Source: Shewanella algidipiscicola
Lineage (GTDB): Bacteria > Pseudomonadota > Gammaproteobacteria > Enterobacterales > Shewanellaceae
Assembly (NCBI RefSeq): GCF_003605125.1
Contig: NZ_QPQT01000005.1
Coordinates: 124,001-188,000, forward strand
DNA: 64,000 nt
Reading direction: 5' to 3'
The position numbers and the translations under genes were made by a program. Below the pieces are notes generated by a model. That model was given only the letters and a program-made list of their open reading frames with translations. It was not told where the DNA came from and searched no databases. This document shows positions 1-9,165 of this stretch, one piece after another (positions within the stretch are counted from its first letter, which is position 1; each line of letters opens with the position of its first letter).

Positions 1-2
1 AA

Positions 3-245
3 CCCAATAAGAAAGGCCCCAGTCGGACAGTCGATATTGTCTGTGCTCAGTGCAAATGCAAACTGTATAAATACCGTAAGGGAGGCAAAGGCGCACTGGT
101 CAAATGTTTTAAAGAGCGGATAAGCGAAGACTATACCTTCGCACCGGGTATCTGCCCTCAGTGTCAGCAAGCCTTTGCAAGGCCAACTTTGGTCAGAGGC
201 GTTCCGGCATTTAAAATTATCGGCACTAAGGCTCTGATGAAATAA
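3..245 (+). CDS. Zinc-ribbon protein, C-terminal part (5' end outside window)
   Basis: This open frame enters from the left edge and ends at TAA 243-245, so only the last 80 residues are visible. Two cysteine clusters (VCAQCKC and GICPQC, about 40 residues apart) form a likely zinc ribbon. Between them lies a basic segment rich in Lys and Arg (KYRKGGKGALVKCFKERI), as in small nucleic-acid-binding zinc proteins. The start cannot be seen. I do not recognise a specific function; nucleic-acid binding is an inference from the zinc ribbon and the basic charge. Confidence 0.6.
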   Translation, partial: PNKKGPSRTVDIVCAQCKCKLYKYRKGGKGALVKCFKERISEDYTFAPGICPQCQQAFARPTLVRGVPAFKIIGTKALMK

Positions 246-548
246 TGGCCGTGATGAAGTAATCGCCGTGATCAATTTAGGCTAGTTGTGAGATTAATCC
301 CCCCCTTGTAAGGTATTAAGCTCAATGCAGTGGCCAAGCTGTTGGCACTACTAATGCCCTCTCACTGAGTAGTGATAGCCAACCAAACAAGTCTCTCATG
401 ATGGGCTGCGACAATTTGTCGTATTAGCCACTTAAGTTAGCGATCTCTACTGCAAGTCTTTCACCTAAGCTATGCCCCCTGTTGCGAGTACACACTGACT
501 CAGGTTTCATACACTGAGCAACAATTGTTTAAGCATAGGAATACAATA
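246..548. other. Intergenic region, no gene seen
   Basis: About 300 bases lie between the zinc-ribbon gene and the ModA-like gene. No reading frame with coding character and no strong hairpin are visible. The promoter of the ModA-like gene must lie here, but I cannot pick a convincing -35/-10 pair. Confidence 0.4.
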
Positions 549-1352
549 ATGAAGCATCAATGGATATTCGGTACTTTACTGACTCTAGGACTAACCACCA
601 GCGCCGTAGCACATGACAACCCACTGCAATTTCGTGCCGCGGGAAGTTTAAAAGCCGCCATGACAGATCTCATCGGGGCATATCAACAAGCAAGTGAAAA
701 TGCTAGCAATATTGATGCACAATTTGCGCCCTCTGGATTGCTACGTCAACGTATTGAGCAGGGAGAAAAAGTCGACCTGTATGCATCTGCGAACATGAAA
801 CACCCCACCGCGTTGCATAACGCTGGCCTCAGTGGGGAAGTGGTGATGTTTGCCCGCAATAAGCTGTGCGCCCTCGCCCAGTCAGAGGTCACCGTAACGC
901 CTACCACCTTACTCCAGCAGATGTTAAATGACACGATTCGCTTAGGCACCTCGACTCCCAAAGCCGATCCCGCTGGGGATTATGCTTTTAAGGTATTCGA
1001 ACGAGCGGAAAAACTGTCACCAAATGCCCAAAAAGTACTCAGCAGCAAAGCCTTGCAATTAACCGGCGGCCCAACCAGTGCTAAAGCACCTGATGGACGC
1101 AACCCCTATGGCTGGGTGATGGAAAATAACCAAGCTGATATTTTTTTGACCTATTGCACCAACGCAGTCTTGGCCAAAAAACAGGTGGATACACTGCAGA
1201 TAATCGCCCTACCCGATAACCTCAGCGTCGGCGCTAACTATGGGTTGACGGTACTCAATGGTGCTCACCCTCACGCCAATGAATTAGCCGAGTTTATAAT
1301 CGCGCCACAAGGTCAAGCCATTCTCGCTGAGTACGGCTTCGATGCGCCGTGA
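549..1352 (+). CDS. ModA-like periplasmic substrate-binding protein, orphan
   Basis: The 267-residue product starts with a signal peptide (MKHQWIFGTLLTLGLTTSAVA), followed by the AAGSLKAAM motif typical of the molybdate/tungstate-binding ModA family. A second-lobe segment (GTSTPKADPAGDYA) also fits the family. The ATG at 549 has an AGGA about 8 bases upstream and gives a clean signal peptide. A longer frame from TTG at 525 is less likely. ModA normally works with a ModB permease and ModC ATPase, but neither is adjacent and the next gene is convergent. The ligand is therefore uncertain: molybdate, or another oxyanion or small anion. Confidence 0.72.
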   Translation: MKHQWIFGTLLTLGLTTSAVAHDNPLQFRAAGSLKAAMTDLIGAYQQASENASNIDAQFAPSGLLRQRIEQGEKVDLYASANMKHPTALHNAGLSGEVVMFARNKLCALAQSEVTVTPTTLLQQMLNDTIRLGTSTPKADPAGDYAFKVFERAEKLSPNAQKVLSSKALQLTGGPTSAKAPDGRNPYGWVMENNQADIFLTYCTNAVLAKKQVDTLQIIALPDNLSVGANYGLTVLNGAHPHANELAEFIIAPQGQAILAEYGFDAP

Positions 1353-1380
1353 TGGCTAATTAAAAAAATGATAATAAAAA

Positions 1381-1400
1381 GGGCACAGAATACTGTGCCC
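1381..1400 (-). terminator. Hairpin terminator of the first TonB receptor gene
   Basis: A perfect 8-bp stem (GGGCACAG / CTGTGCCC) with an AATA loop. The A-rich run on its left reads as a T-tract on the minus strand, so it mainly terminates the minus-strand receptor gene. It may also stop the ModA-like gene on the plus strand. Confidence 0.8.
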
Positions 1401-1434
1401 TATTGTGATTTATCTAAAGCAGATATCTATTAGC

Positions 1435-4269
1435 TTATAGCTTATAGTTGGCGCCTAAGAAGAATGCCCGTCCATTGGTGTCATATAGACCAGCACCATC
1501 ATAAACATAAGGGTTACGTGGCGGTGTAATATCAAACGCATTCTTCACACCAAAGCGAAGAGATAGCGAATCGCTGAAATCATACGAACCCGTAAAGTCC
1601 CAAACGGTATGCGATGGAATATCGTTATAGTTGTTGTTTTCTGGCTGCCAATCATTACTAGCAACGGCTGAATGACGGTAGTTGGATCTTGCTTCTAAAC
1701 TAAGCGCATCATATTGCCAACCTAGGCTAAACATCGCCTTCCAGCGTGGATCTGTGTATTCACCCACATCAACTTGCAGATCAGCGTCAAATCCTGTTGG
1801 ATTGTATTCCCACTTTTCAAGATAAGTGGCAATCACATGGACTCTAAAATCACCAAAGCTGTCAGTTGGGATATCATACTGACCTTCAATATCTACACCT
1901 TTAACATCGAAAGAAGCTGAGTTAACAGGAGCTTGCACGAAATCGATAATATCACCAGTGGTGTCATCTCGAGTAAATAGATCACAATAAACGTTATCTA
2001 GTGACTCAGAATCATAACAATAACGAACTGCCGTACCTACACCAATGTAGTTAATAGCATCGCTGATCTCAAATGCCCAATAATCCACTGTCAACGAGAA
2101 ACCTTCTAGGTAACTCGGTGTATATACCATACCAATAGTATAATCGTTTGAAGTCTCAGGCTTTAAGTCAGGGTTACCCGCATTAGTTCCTGGACGACCA
2201 CCTTGATACCAAGAATCCGTTGGATTCCAACCTTCAGGTAAACCTACCGCTTGACAGTTTTTCTTACGGTTATCATTGGAGCCTAATTCGACGTTAATTT
2301 TGTCACAAACGTCAGTAAAGCTTTCAAATGTTTGTCCGCCTGGATCAAATAGTTCACCAATATTTGGTGCACGCACAGATTTGGACTTTGTAGCGCGAAG
2401 GCGAAGATCTTCAATTGGTGCCCAGTTTAGGCCCACTTTCCATGCATCATCAGAACCTGCTGTGCTGTAGTCCATCCAGCGATATGCTAAATCAAGCCCT
2501 AAATCGTGGGCCATAAATACATCAGCTAATAATGGGATACTGAATTCAGCAGCAAATTCAGTAACATCGAACTCACCTTTCATTGGAGTTGCAGTATTAC
2601 CAAAAATGGTACCATCGATCAACTCTTGGTCGGGATTGGTTTCAGATTCTTCTTTACGATAATCAGCACTAAAAGCCGCATTAACGTATCCTGCAGGCAA
2701 CTCAAATAGTGCACCATTAATCACTAAACCAGCGGTTGTTTGAGTGGTTTTCGCCGTTTGACCAGCACTAGTGCTAACCCAATCGATCGCCTCTTGACTC
2801 GCTTGGTTTACGCCAAGTAGATTCAACGGTACACAGCCTGCGGCTCTTGCGTCGGCATCACGACAAACAATACTACCATCTGCAGCAAACACAGCATCTT
2901 TAGCTTGATCATAGCGATCTGCCCAGATCTCACCACCCCATAACGTTGTCTCTTTTAGCTGGCCGCGTTGTGCGTGAATTGAGTAATCCCAATTGTCACT
3001 GATTGCACCTTCAACACCAATTAAGAACCTAAAGGTCTCTCGATCTTGGTTATACGTTCGATTACCAAACTCGGTATCCATACGATTCAGATTAAAATAA
3101 TCCATACCTGTATCCGCCATTAACTGACGAGTTTCATCTGGAAGAAACGCATTATCTGATTCAATGAAGTTTCTAGTGTGGAAAACTGGAGAGCTCTCAC
3201 CATTAGACTGATAATCTACATAAGTAATTTCATTAAATATTTTGTGATTGTCATTAATCTGATAGTCACTGTTTAATGTAAATACATTTCGTTCGAGAGG
3301 AGTTCGAATAAATCCGTAGTTAACTGGATCGTATCCTTCACAGCTAGGCCCACAGTAATTACTGTTATTGCCTGGACCTTCGATAAGCCCTTCACCATAA
3401 TCAAACTCTTTCATGTTGCCATTGGCATCGAAAGTATATTGACCATTAGGAGAAAAGAAAGTACCAGCCTCATTGATCCAAGAAAGTGGTTTGCGACCAA
3501 TATACGGAATACGAGTTGGTGCGCCCTCTGATGTATCTGGGTTATAAATACTTCCTACGGGATTACTTAAAAAATCTCTGTCTGAAGGACGTACTTCCGT
3601 TTGCTCTGCATAGGTAAAGTTAAATACCGTCGATAATTTACTGTCGAAAAAATCTCCTCCAGCAGTAACCGAGAACTGATACTCTTCACCACCACTTTGC
3701 TCAGGTTGGGTGTAAGAAGCATCAAGCTCGACACCCTGCACATCATCACGAGTAATAATGTTAATTACACCCGCTATCGCATCTGAACCATAAACCGCAG
3801 ATGCACCACCAGTGATCACTTCGATTCGAGCAACCATAGCTGTTGGAATAGTATTTAAGTCAACCGCAGAGCTACCATTTGCACCAGCAACAAAACGACG
3901 ACCATTAACCAATACTAATGTGCGATCACTTCCTAAACCACGAAGGTTAGTTTGGTTTAGACCACTAGCAAAAATGGTATTATTAGTGGTTTCAGGCGAT
4001 AGACCTACAGTCGAAGATGGAAGTTTATTCAAAATATCAGCAACGTTTGTGATACCCATATTCATCATGTCAGCACCGGTAATTACAGTAACCGGAGTAG
4101 GTGATAATTCACCGATACGCTTGATTTTTGAACCTGTAACCTCAATACGTTCGATTTGTTGCTCTTCGGTATCTTCGGCGTAAGCGCTTGCACTCACCAT
4201 TAGGGCTGTCCCAGTTGTTGCAATCAAAGCAACCCTGACAGCTTTTGATAAACAGCTTATTGATGTCAT
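1435..4269 (-). CDS. TonB-dependent outer-membrane receptor (large, 944 aa)
   Basis: The protein has a signal peptide ending near residue 31 (SASAYA), a TonB-box-like segment (IERIEVTGSKI, about residues 39-49), and a plug domain (about 55-175) with LRGLGSDRTLVLVNGRR and VYGSDAIAGVINIITR. A 22-strand barrel would follow, with the typical end (RAFFLGANYKL). This long type with Asn/Gly-rich extracellular loops is common in Shewanella and other polymer- or peptide-using Alteromonadales. It is usually thought to import organic substrates rather than siderophores. Upstream I see AGGGAA about 9 bases before the ATG but no Fur box, unlike the next receptor. The substrate is unknown; there are no catabolic neighbours to suggest one. 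Confidence 0.9.
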   Translation of the reverse strand: MTSISCLSKAVRVALIATTGTALMVSASAYAEDTEEQQIERIEVTGSKIKRIGELSPTPVTVITGADMMNMGITNVADILNKLPSSTVGLSPETTNNTIFASGLNQTNLRGLGSDRTLVLVNGRRFVAGANGSSAVDLNTIPTAMVARIEVITGGASAVYGSDAIAGVINIITRDDVQGVELDASYTQPEQSGGEEYQFSVTAGGDFFDSKLSTVFNFTYAEQTEVRPSDRDFLSNPVGSIYNPDTSEGAPTRIPYIGRKPLSWINEAGTFFSPNGQYTFDANGNMKEFDYGEGLIEGPGNNSNYCGPSCEGYDPVNYGFIRTPLERNVFTLNSDYQINDNHKIFNEITYVDYQSNGESSPVFHTRNFIESDNAFLPDETRQLMADTGMDYFNLNRMDTEFGNRTYNQDRETFRFLIGVEGAISDNWDYSIHAQRGQLKETTLWGGEIWADRYDQAKDAVFAADGSIVCRDADARAAGCVPLNLLGVNQASQEAIDWVSTSAGQTAKTTQTTAGLVINGALFELPAGYVNAAFSADYRKEESETNPDQELIDGTIFGNTATPMKGEFDVTEFAAEFSIPLLADVFMAHDLGLDLAYRWMDYSTAGSDDAWKVGLNWAPIEDLRLRATKSKSVRAPNIGELFDPGGQTFESFTDVCDKINVELGSNDNRKKNCQAVGLPEGWNPTDSWYQGGRPGTNAGNPDLKPETSNDYTIGMVYTPSYLEGFSLTVDYWAFEISDAINYIGVGTAVRYCYDSESLDNVYCDLFTRDDTTGDIIDFVQAPVNSASFDVKGVDIEGQYDIPTDSFGDFRVHVIATYLEKWEYNPTGFDADLQVDVGEYTDPRWKAMFSLGWQYDALSLEARSNYRHSAVASNDWQPENNNYNDIPSHTVWDFTGSYDFSDSLSLRFGVKNAFDITPPRNPYVYDGAGLYDTNGRAFFLGANYKL

Positions 4270-4740
4270 GTTAACATTCCCTTGGTATATTTATTGAGCT
4301 CATATTTGTGTTCTTGCTTTGAGCTTTATATTTTTTAAACGAAAATCAAATATCTTACTTTGATTTAACAAGCAAATTTACACAAAGAAAACAAATAGTC
4401 AACAGTGCCACCTCAAAATTAACAGATGGTACCAACTTCAATAGGTAGACATCGAGATAAATATCGAAGTCATAACAATCCATTCATCAGACCATTAAGC
4501 TACATTCAATGGCCTTCTTATCGTTATAGTCACTTTTTATCGCCTTATCTGTACTGAACATTATGCAGGAAGGGCGATAAATTTGGCTTGATGACCAAGG
4601 TTTTGACATTTTCTCGCTACAAGTGAACAAGCATAATGGCTCAATATGATGAAGCCATTCCATCACTAATAACAATTTCTATATATATCACGGTTCAAAT
4701 GCCTATCAGGGAAATTACACCTCAAGAGACACAAGGTATA
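4270..4740. other. Intergenic region between two TonB receptor genes
   Basis: Nearly 500 AT-rich bases with short frames only (the longest, on the minus strand at 4487-4675, has no ribosome site and no family resemblance). It must hold the promoter of the first receptor gene. I see no Fur-like palindrome and no repeat. Confidence 0.4.
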
Positions 4741-4771
4741 AAAAAACGCAGCAAAAAATGCTGCGTTTTTT
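4741..4771. terminator. Bidirectional hairpin terminator after the siderophore receptor gene
   Basis: A symmetric stem (AAAAAACGCAGCA / TGCTGCGTTTTTT) around five A residues. The U-tract works in both directions. It lies 35 bases downstream of the minus-strand receptor stop at 4806. Confidence 0.88.
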
Positions 4772-4805
4772 ATCGTTTGAGCTAACTGATAAGTGATAAG
4801 ATTAC

Positions 4806-7238
4806 TTACAACCGATAACTTAAACTGAGTTTAGCGTTTCGCTCCGCTCCTGGCATTCCACCAAGAAACATGGCCTTATCGTAATAGGCTTCATCAAATA
4901 GATTATCTACGTTGAGCTGAACGCTCCAGTTATCGGCATGGTAACTCACCGCGGCATCGACAACCGTATAACTGGGTACATAACCCTTGGGTATACCAAA
5001 TGATGTTGAATCCGTACTGCGCTCATCGACATATTTTGCGCCAAAGCTAATATCGAGTGGACTCGATAATTTAAACCACTCAGCCCCGTAAGTGACCCAA
5101 GCACTGGCAGTAACATAAGGCACCCCTTTTTGACGAGTGTCATAGGTTTTTTTGGTGGGATCTTGTTTATTACGCGCATCTTGATAAACCCCGTTGACAT
5201 TGACCGACCACTGCTCATTTAAATGCGCATTGAGATCTAACTCGACACCAGAGGTATCCTCTGAACCATCATAAAAATAGCGCGAAACATCAGGGCCCGA
5301 AGTATCATCATAATCGGGATTAGTATATGGCAAGTTGGTTCGTGAACTCTTAAACAGTACCAGAGATGCTAATAATTGATCATCAAACGCTTTCACACGA
5401 AGACCCAGATCGTTACTTACAGACTCAGAGTCTTGCCTGTCTTTTTCATTACCAGTGACACCACCTAAAACGCTATAGGCAGTGCGTCCTTTAGAGTGAT
5501 TAATAAACACAGATATATTGTCTGTCGGCATATACGTTACCCCTAAGTTATAGGTAATGCCATTATCTGAGGTATCCGCCTCGGGCTTGGGCTCAGCTAA
5601 ACTTTCGCGATACCTAGGGTCAACACCAAAGTGCTCATAGCTTTGTTTTATCTCATTAAAAGCCACACCCACTCGAGTGGTAAACCCATAGGGAAAATAG
5701 CCAACATGTTGCACGCCAACGCCCCATGCCTTGACCTTCTTATCATAATTACTGGTCAGTAACGGATCATAGTCAGCAAACTCGCCATCGGCCCAGTTAG
5801 GTGAACGCAGATCAAAGATATAAGGCAATTTCCCTTGGTAAATGACCTCACCTGCTTTATTTTTATTAACCTGATCGGCATCATAAATCGAGTACTGCTT
5901 AAATCGAATGTTTCGATCCTCATAATTGGCGTTAACTAAAAGCTCGTTATCTATACCTGCCAACTCAAAATCGTAACGCAAATCGGCAAAGTATTGCCAT
6001 GAGGTTTCATCCGCCGAAACTTGGCGATACTCCTGACGGCGAGCGGCGAATGGATAAAGAATATCATCGACAACCAGTGGCGCTCTAGGATCGGCATTGA
6101 TAACGCCGCTCCGCTTCCAATAAACATAGTTGTAGGCGCCGGTTTGACGCGCAAACCCTGATTGATAATCGCGGTACTGCAGCTGCTGATTCAAGAAGAG
6201 ATTGTCATCAAAAAATATGTTGTGAGTGAGCTTAAATCTTAACTCTTCACCTTCGTTGCCTTTCGCCATCGGCGAAATAATGCCGGCATTACCAAAGTCA
6301 TAAGGGGTTAAACCATCAGTCGCAGACAAAGAGTCAGCCAGTTGCTGTCGCTGAGCATCGCTCAGCTGCAAGCCTGCAGCGGTGGGATCGTTAACGAGGT
6401 CTTGCCAGGTCACGTCACCGGCGCCTAAACCATTAACTGACGCCGTATTAAATATACGGATGGGATGACCAATAGAATCTACCGCGATTGCGTCCTTAAT
6501 ATAAGCTGTGCTCAACATGATATCTTGACTATCGTCTAACAGATATTTAAGTGAACCATAGACTTCATCTCTATCAGTGCCAATATCACGATAACCATCG
6601 CTGCGAGCCGATTTAGCTACTAGGCGATAAGCCAACTTGTCGGTGATACCCGCGGTGGAGTCCAGCCCAAACGAATGGGTATTCCACTGGCCAACCTCTG
6701 CAGTAAATTCATGCGCGGCATTAAACTGTGGTTTCTTTTCAATCAAGTTAATCACGCCACCAGCACTTCCCATCCCGTAAAGCCCCGTTGCAGGGCCTTT
6801 TAGCACTTCGACTGACTCGACATTAGTCAACGATCGAGTGGGGTTAAACGTGTTACCTAGCCCAGCGCCGCCATACATACCATCATAGGTGTAGTTTGCT
6901 CCGAGTCCACGGATCACGATATTGTCACCAATACCGTAATTATTACCCGCCTGAGTAACCCCGCTAATATTACGCAGTAAATCTTGAAGATCGGTGGCGC
7001 CTTGAGTGGTAATGAGTTGTTCATCGACTATCACCACTGCCGCAGGCGTTTCCATCAAGGACATATCAGACTTGGTCGCCAAACCAGAATTCATCACCAC
7101 CTGATTTTGCCGTCCATAAACGGTGATACGTTCAACCTCGGGCGATAAGCCGCCTTTAACTTGTTGAACCTGTTCTGCCGACACCTGTAAAGATAAGATG
7201 CAAGCAAGCGCGACTGCTGAAAAGCGCATATGTTTCAT
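4806..7238 (-). CDS. TonB-dependent siderophore receptor
   Basis: A protein of about 810 residues: signal peptide (MKHMRFSAVALACILSLQVSA), a TonB box (VERITVYGR), a plug with NISGVTQAGNNYGIGDN, VIRGLGANYTYDGMYG and VEVLKGPATGLYGMGS, and a barrel ending in LSLSYRL. The VLKGPA...YG segment is characteristic of ferric-siderophore receptors of the FhuA/FecA/PupB type. I chose the ATG at 7238 because GGGGAA precedes it and it opens directly onto the signal peptide; a longer frame to 7316 runs through the Fur box. A Fur box 30 bases upstream makes iron repression very likely. The exact siderophore cannot be told. Confidence 0.9.
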   Translation of the reverse strand: MKHMRFSAVALACILSLQVSAEQVQQVKGGLSPEVERITVYGRQNQVVMNSGLATKSDMSLMETPAAVVIVDEQLITTQGATDLQDLLRNISGVTQAGNNYGIGDNIVIRGLGANYTYDGMYGGAGLGNTFNPTRSLTNVESVEVLKGPATGLYGMGSAGGVINLIEKKPQFNAAHEFTAEVGQWNTHSFGLDSTAGITDKLAYRLVAKSARSDGYRDIGTDRDEVYGSLKYLLDDSQDIMLSTAYIKDAIAVDSIGHPIRIFNTASVNGLGAGDVTWQDLVNDPTAAGLQLSDAQRQQLADSLSATDGLTPYDFGNAGIISPMAKGNEGEELRFKLTHNIFFDDNLFLNQQLQYRDYQSGFARQTGAYNYVYWKRSGVINADPRAPLVVDDILYPFAARRQEYRQVSADETSWQYFADLRYDFELAGIDNELLVNANYEDRNIRFKQYSIYDADQVNKNKAGEVIYQGKLPYIFDLRSPNWADGEFADYDPLLTSNYDKKVKAWGVGVQHVGYFPYGFTTRVGVAFNEIKQSYEHFGVDPRYRESLAEPKPEADTSDNGITYNLGVTYMPTDNISVFINHSKGRTAYSVLGGVTGNEKDRQDSESVSNDLGLRVKAFDDQLLASLVLFKSSRTNLPYTNPDYDDTSGPDVSRYFYDGSEDTSGVELDLNAHLNEQWSVNVNGVYQDARNKQDPTKKTYDTRQKGVPYVTASAWVTYGAEWFKLSSPLDISFGAKYVDERSTDSTSFGIPKGYVPSYTVVDAAVSYHADNWSVQLNVDNLFDEAYYDKAMFLGGMPGAERNAKLSLSYRL

Positions 7239-7268
7239 TGTATTGTTATTCCCCATAAATAGTCTGCA

Positions 7269-7287
7269 AATGATAATAATTATCAAT
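7269..7287. promoter_or_regulatory. Fur box upstream of the siderophore receptor gene
   Basis: AATGATAATAATTATCAAT closely matches the 19-bp Fur consensus GATAATGATAATCATTATC. It lies 31 bases before the receptor start, overlapping where the promoter should be. Confidence 0.85.
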
Positions 7288-7426
7288 AAGATTGCAATAC
7301 AGGCAACATCAATCAATACAAATGAAAACCTTTGTATCTGTTTTAATAGGCTTTTATTATAATTTTTTACTTTGTAAATACCGTTTTAACACCATATTGA
7401 TCATGATTTGATTTAGCATAAACATA

Positions 7427-7454
7427 AAAAATGCAGCCTGTTGGCTGCATTTTT
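7427..7454. terminator. Bidirectional hairpin terminator
   Basis: A 12-bp stem (AAAAATGCAGCC / GGCTGCATTTTT) with a TGTT loop. It sits 58 bases beyond the stop of the minus-strand outer-membrane protein gene. Confidence 0.85.
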
Positions 7455-7511
7455 AAGCTAATCGACTTTTTAAGCCTTGGTGTAATGGCAATCTATCGCG
7501 ACAACTCAGTA

Positions 7512-8042
7512 CTAGAACTGGTAATGCACCCCGAGATAAAGATTACCAAGATCGCTATCAACGGTTTCATCTAATCCTGTGGTATCCAAATCGGTGTAAA
7601 CCATTTCATAAGCAATTCTCACATTGACTTTGTTGCTAAAAGCCATATTAAATCCCGCTCCCCATAACCAACCAATACCATCATATTGAGTGTTGGCGTC
7701 AATTTGTGTCGAAGCCATACCCGCCTTAATAAACATCGAATAGGTATCATTAAAATAATGGTGAAACTTAGCTGCAAGTGAGATGTAATTAGCCTTAACA
7801 TCACCATTATCAACATAATTGTCTGTCATGATATAAGCCGTTTCTAACGCGAAGTTTTTACTCGTATAGTAGCCACCATATACACCGTAACTCAGGGCTG
7901 ACTCATCAAACTCACCCGCCTTTAGCTGTGAATGCCCCGCCATACCGCCAAGATAGTAGCCTTTAATATCAGCAACCGCTGAAGCGGGGCTTGATGTAAA
8001 AGCGCCCACCAATGTAAGTGCAAGTATCAGAGTTCGCTTCAT
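7512..8042 (-). CDS. Small outer-membrane beta-barrel protein (OmpA/OmpW-like fold)
   Basis: A 176-residue product with a signal peptide (MKRTLILALTLVGAFTSSPASA) and alternating aromatic/polar strands: GYYLGGMAGHS near the N-terminus, GVYGGYYTSKNFALETAY, FIKAGMAST, VRIAYEMVYT, and a C-terminal strand ending YLGVHYQF. The terminal Phe is the usual barrel-assembly signal. This pattern fits the eight-stranded outer-membrane barrel group (porin-family OMP_b-brl). I used the ATG preceded by GGGGGAG; an upstream ATG seven codons earlier lacks a ribosome site. It has its own terminator, so it is probably a single-gene unit. Function beyond the outer membrane is unknown. Confidence 0.75.
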   Translation of the reverse strand: MKRTLILALTLVGAFTSSPASAVADIKGYYLGGMAGHSQLKAGEFDESALSYGVYGGYYTSKNFALETAYIMTDNYVDNGDVKANYISLAAKFHHYFNDTYSMFIKAGMASTQIDANTQYDGIGWLWGAGFNMAFSNKVNVRIAYEMVYTDLDTTGLDETVDSDLGNLYLGVHYQF

Positions 8043-8213
8043 TACTCCCCCAAAAAAAGACATTTAACAATTGCCCAACATACTAGCCTAAAAATAATGA
8101 TTAATTAAGTCTTTAATGTATGAATAATGGTACTTTTTATCTAATTTGATTGTTGATATTTAACGCACTCAAGTGCTATTTGCACCGTACTCATTTAGGT
8201 TAAATCACAGCAT

Positions 8214-8245
8214 AAAAAATTGGACACACCCTGCACTGTGCCCAA
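8214..8245 (-). terminator. Hairpin terminator of the cytochrome b gene
   Basis: Read on the minus strand, TTGGGCACA and TGTGTCCAA form a 9-bp stem with one mismatch, followed by TTTTTT. It lies 60 bases past the cytochrome b stop. Confidence 0.7.
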
Positions 8246-8304
8246 TACATTAATTAACACACCAGCCTTTGGTTTGACTTTAATGATAAAAAGCTCAAGC
8301 ATTG

Positions 8305-9042
8305 CTAGTCTTCTGGTGGTCGATTCAACCACTTTTTACCCGATATCATTGCCGAAACTAAACCAGGTTGGTGCTTAAGTTCTGCGACGATAACCCCTGC
8401 AATATGCAGCAATATCATAAAAATAAGTAAGTAAACGCTATAAACATGCACTTCGCCTGCCAGGGACTTAAACGGTTTTATCTGTGCCAATTTTTGTTGG
8501 TCGACACCTGTCTCATCATAAGCCTTTAATGAAGAACCATCGACACCACTCTGAGCAATATAGTCACTGACTAGTCCCCCGAGTGGAGGATAATAAATAT
8601 CGGTTCCTGCACGAATAAGACCAGTACACATAATAGTGACCATCAGAATCATCATGGCAAAAACCGCTAAATTACCAACGGGGTTATGATGTAGGTACTG
8701 AGGTGATGCCCCCTCTTTTAGCTTAGCGTTATAAGCAGATATTGCGGACAAACTGGGTAGCATTTTAGATAAACGGGCACTGTTTGAGCCAATGATGCCC
8801 CAAACTAATCTCACGGCTAAATTAAGCGCAAATAGATAGCCGACAGTCACATGAAGCTGCTTAAGCTTAACCTTGGCCTCTAAACCACTAATTCCCAAAT
8901 CGCCTTTAAACATCATAATGGCACCAATAAAAACCAGCCCCATTACACACAATACATTTATCCAATGAAACAGCCGTGTAGGTTTATCCCAAACACGATA
9001 AACTTTCACTTGTTCACTACTGACTTGTTGCACCTGATCCAT
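8305..9042 (-). CDS. Di-heme cytochrome b561-family membrane protein
   Basis: This 245-residue protein has about four transmembrane helices and conserved histidines on them: RLFHWINV (helix 1), KQLHVTVGYLF (helix 2), and VHVYSVYLLIFMILLHIAGV (last helix, two His). The pattern matches the cytochrome b561 / Ni,Fe-hydrogenase cytochrome b (CybB-HyaC-like) family, which passes electrons between quinols and periplasmic partners through two b hemes. A soluble loop lies between helices 3 and 4. The usual small cytochrome c partner is not adjacent, so its electron acceptor is unknown. It appears to be a single-gene unit. Confidence 0.85.
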   Translation of the reverse strand: MDQVQQVSSEQVKVYRVWDKPTRLFHWINVLCVMGLVFIGAIMMFKGDLGISGLEAKVKLKQLHVTVGYLFALNLAVRLVWGIIGSNSARLSKMLPSLSAISAYNAKLKEGASPQYLHHNPVGNLAVFAMMILMVTIMCTGLIRAGTDIYYPPLGGLVSDYIAQSGVDGSSLKAYDETGVDQQKLAQIKPFKSLAGEVHVYSVYLLIFMILLHIAGVIVAELKHQPGLVSAMISGKKWLNRPPED

Positions 9043-9165
9043 ACCTTCCCCCCAGCATACAAAAATATCCTACCCCCTAATATACGCCTAAATAGGAAGA
9101 TTTTTGTGAAATACCATTTACCCTTTAAAAACGAACGACATTGCTACATCTCCAATCTATACCTG

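Noticed and set aside
4487..4675. 62-codon gene between the TonB receptors
   Set aside because: No ribosome site and no coding character.
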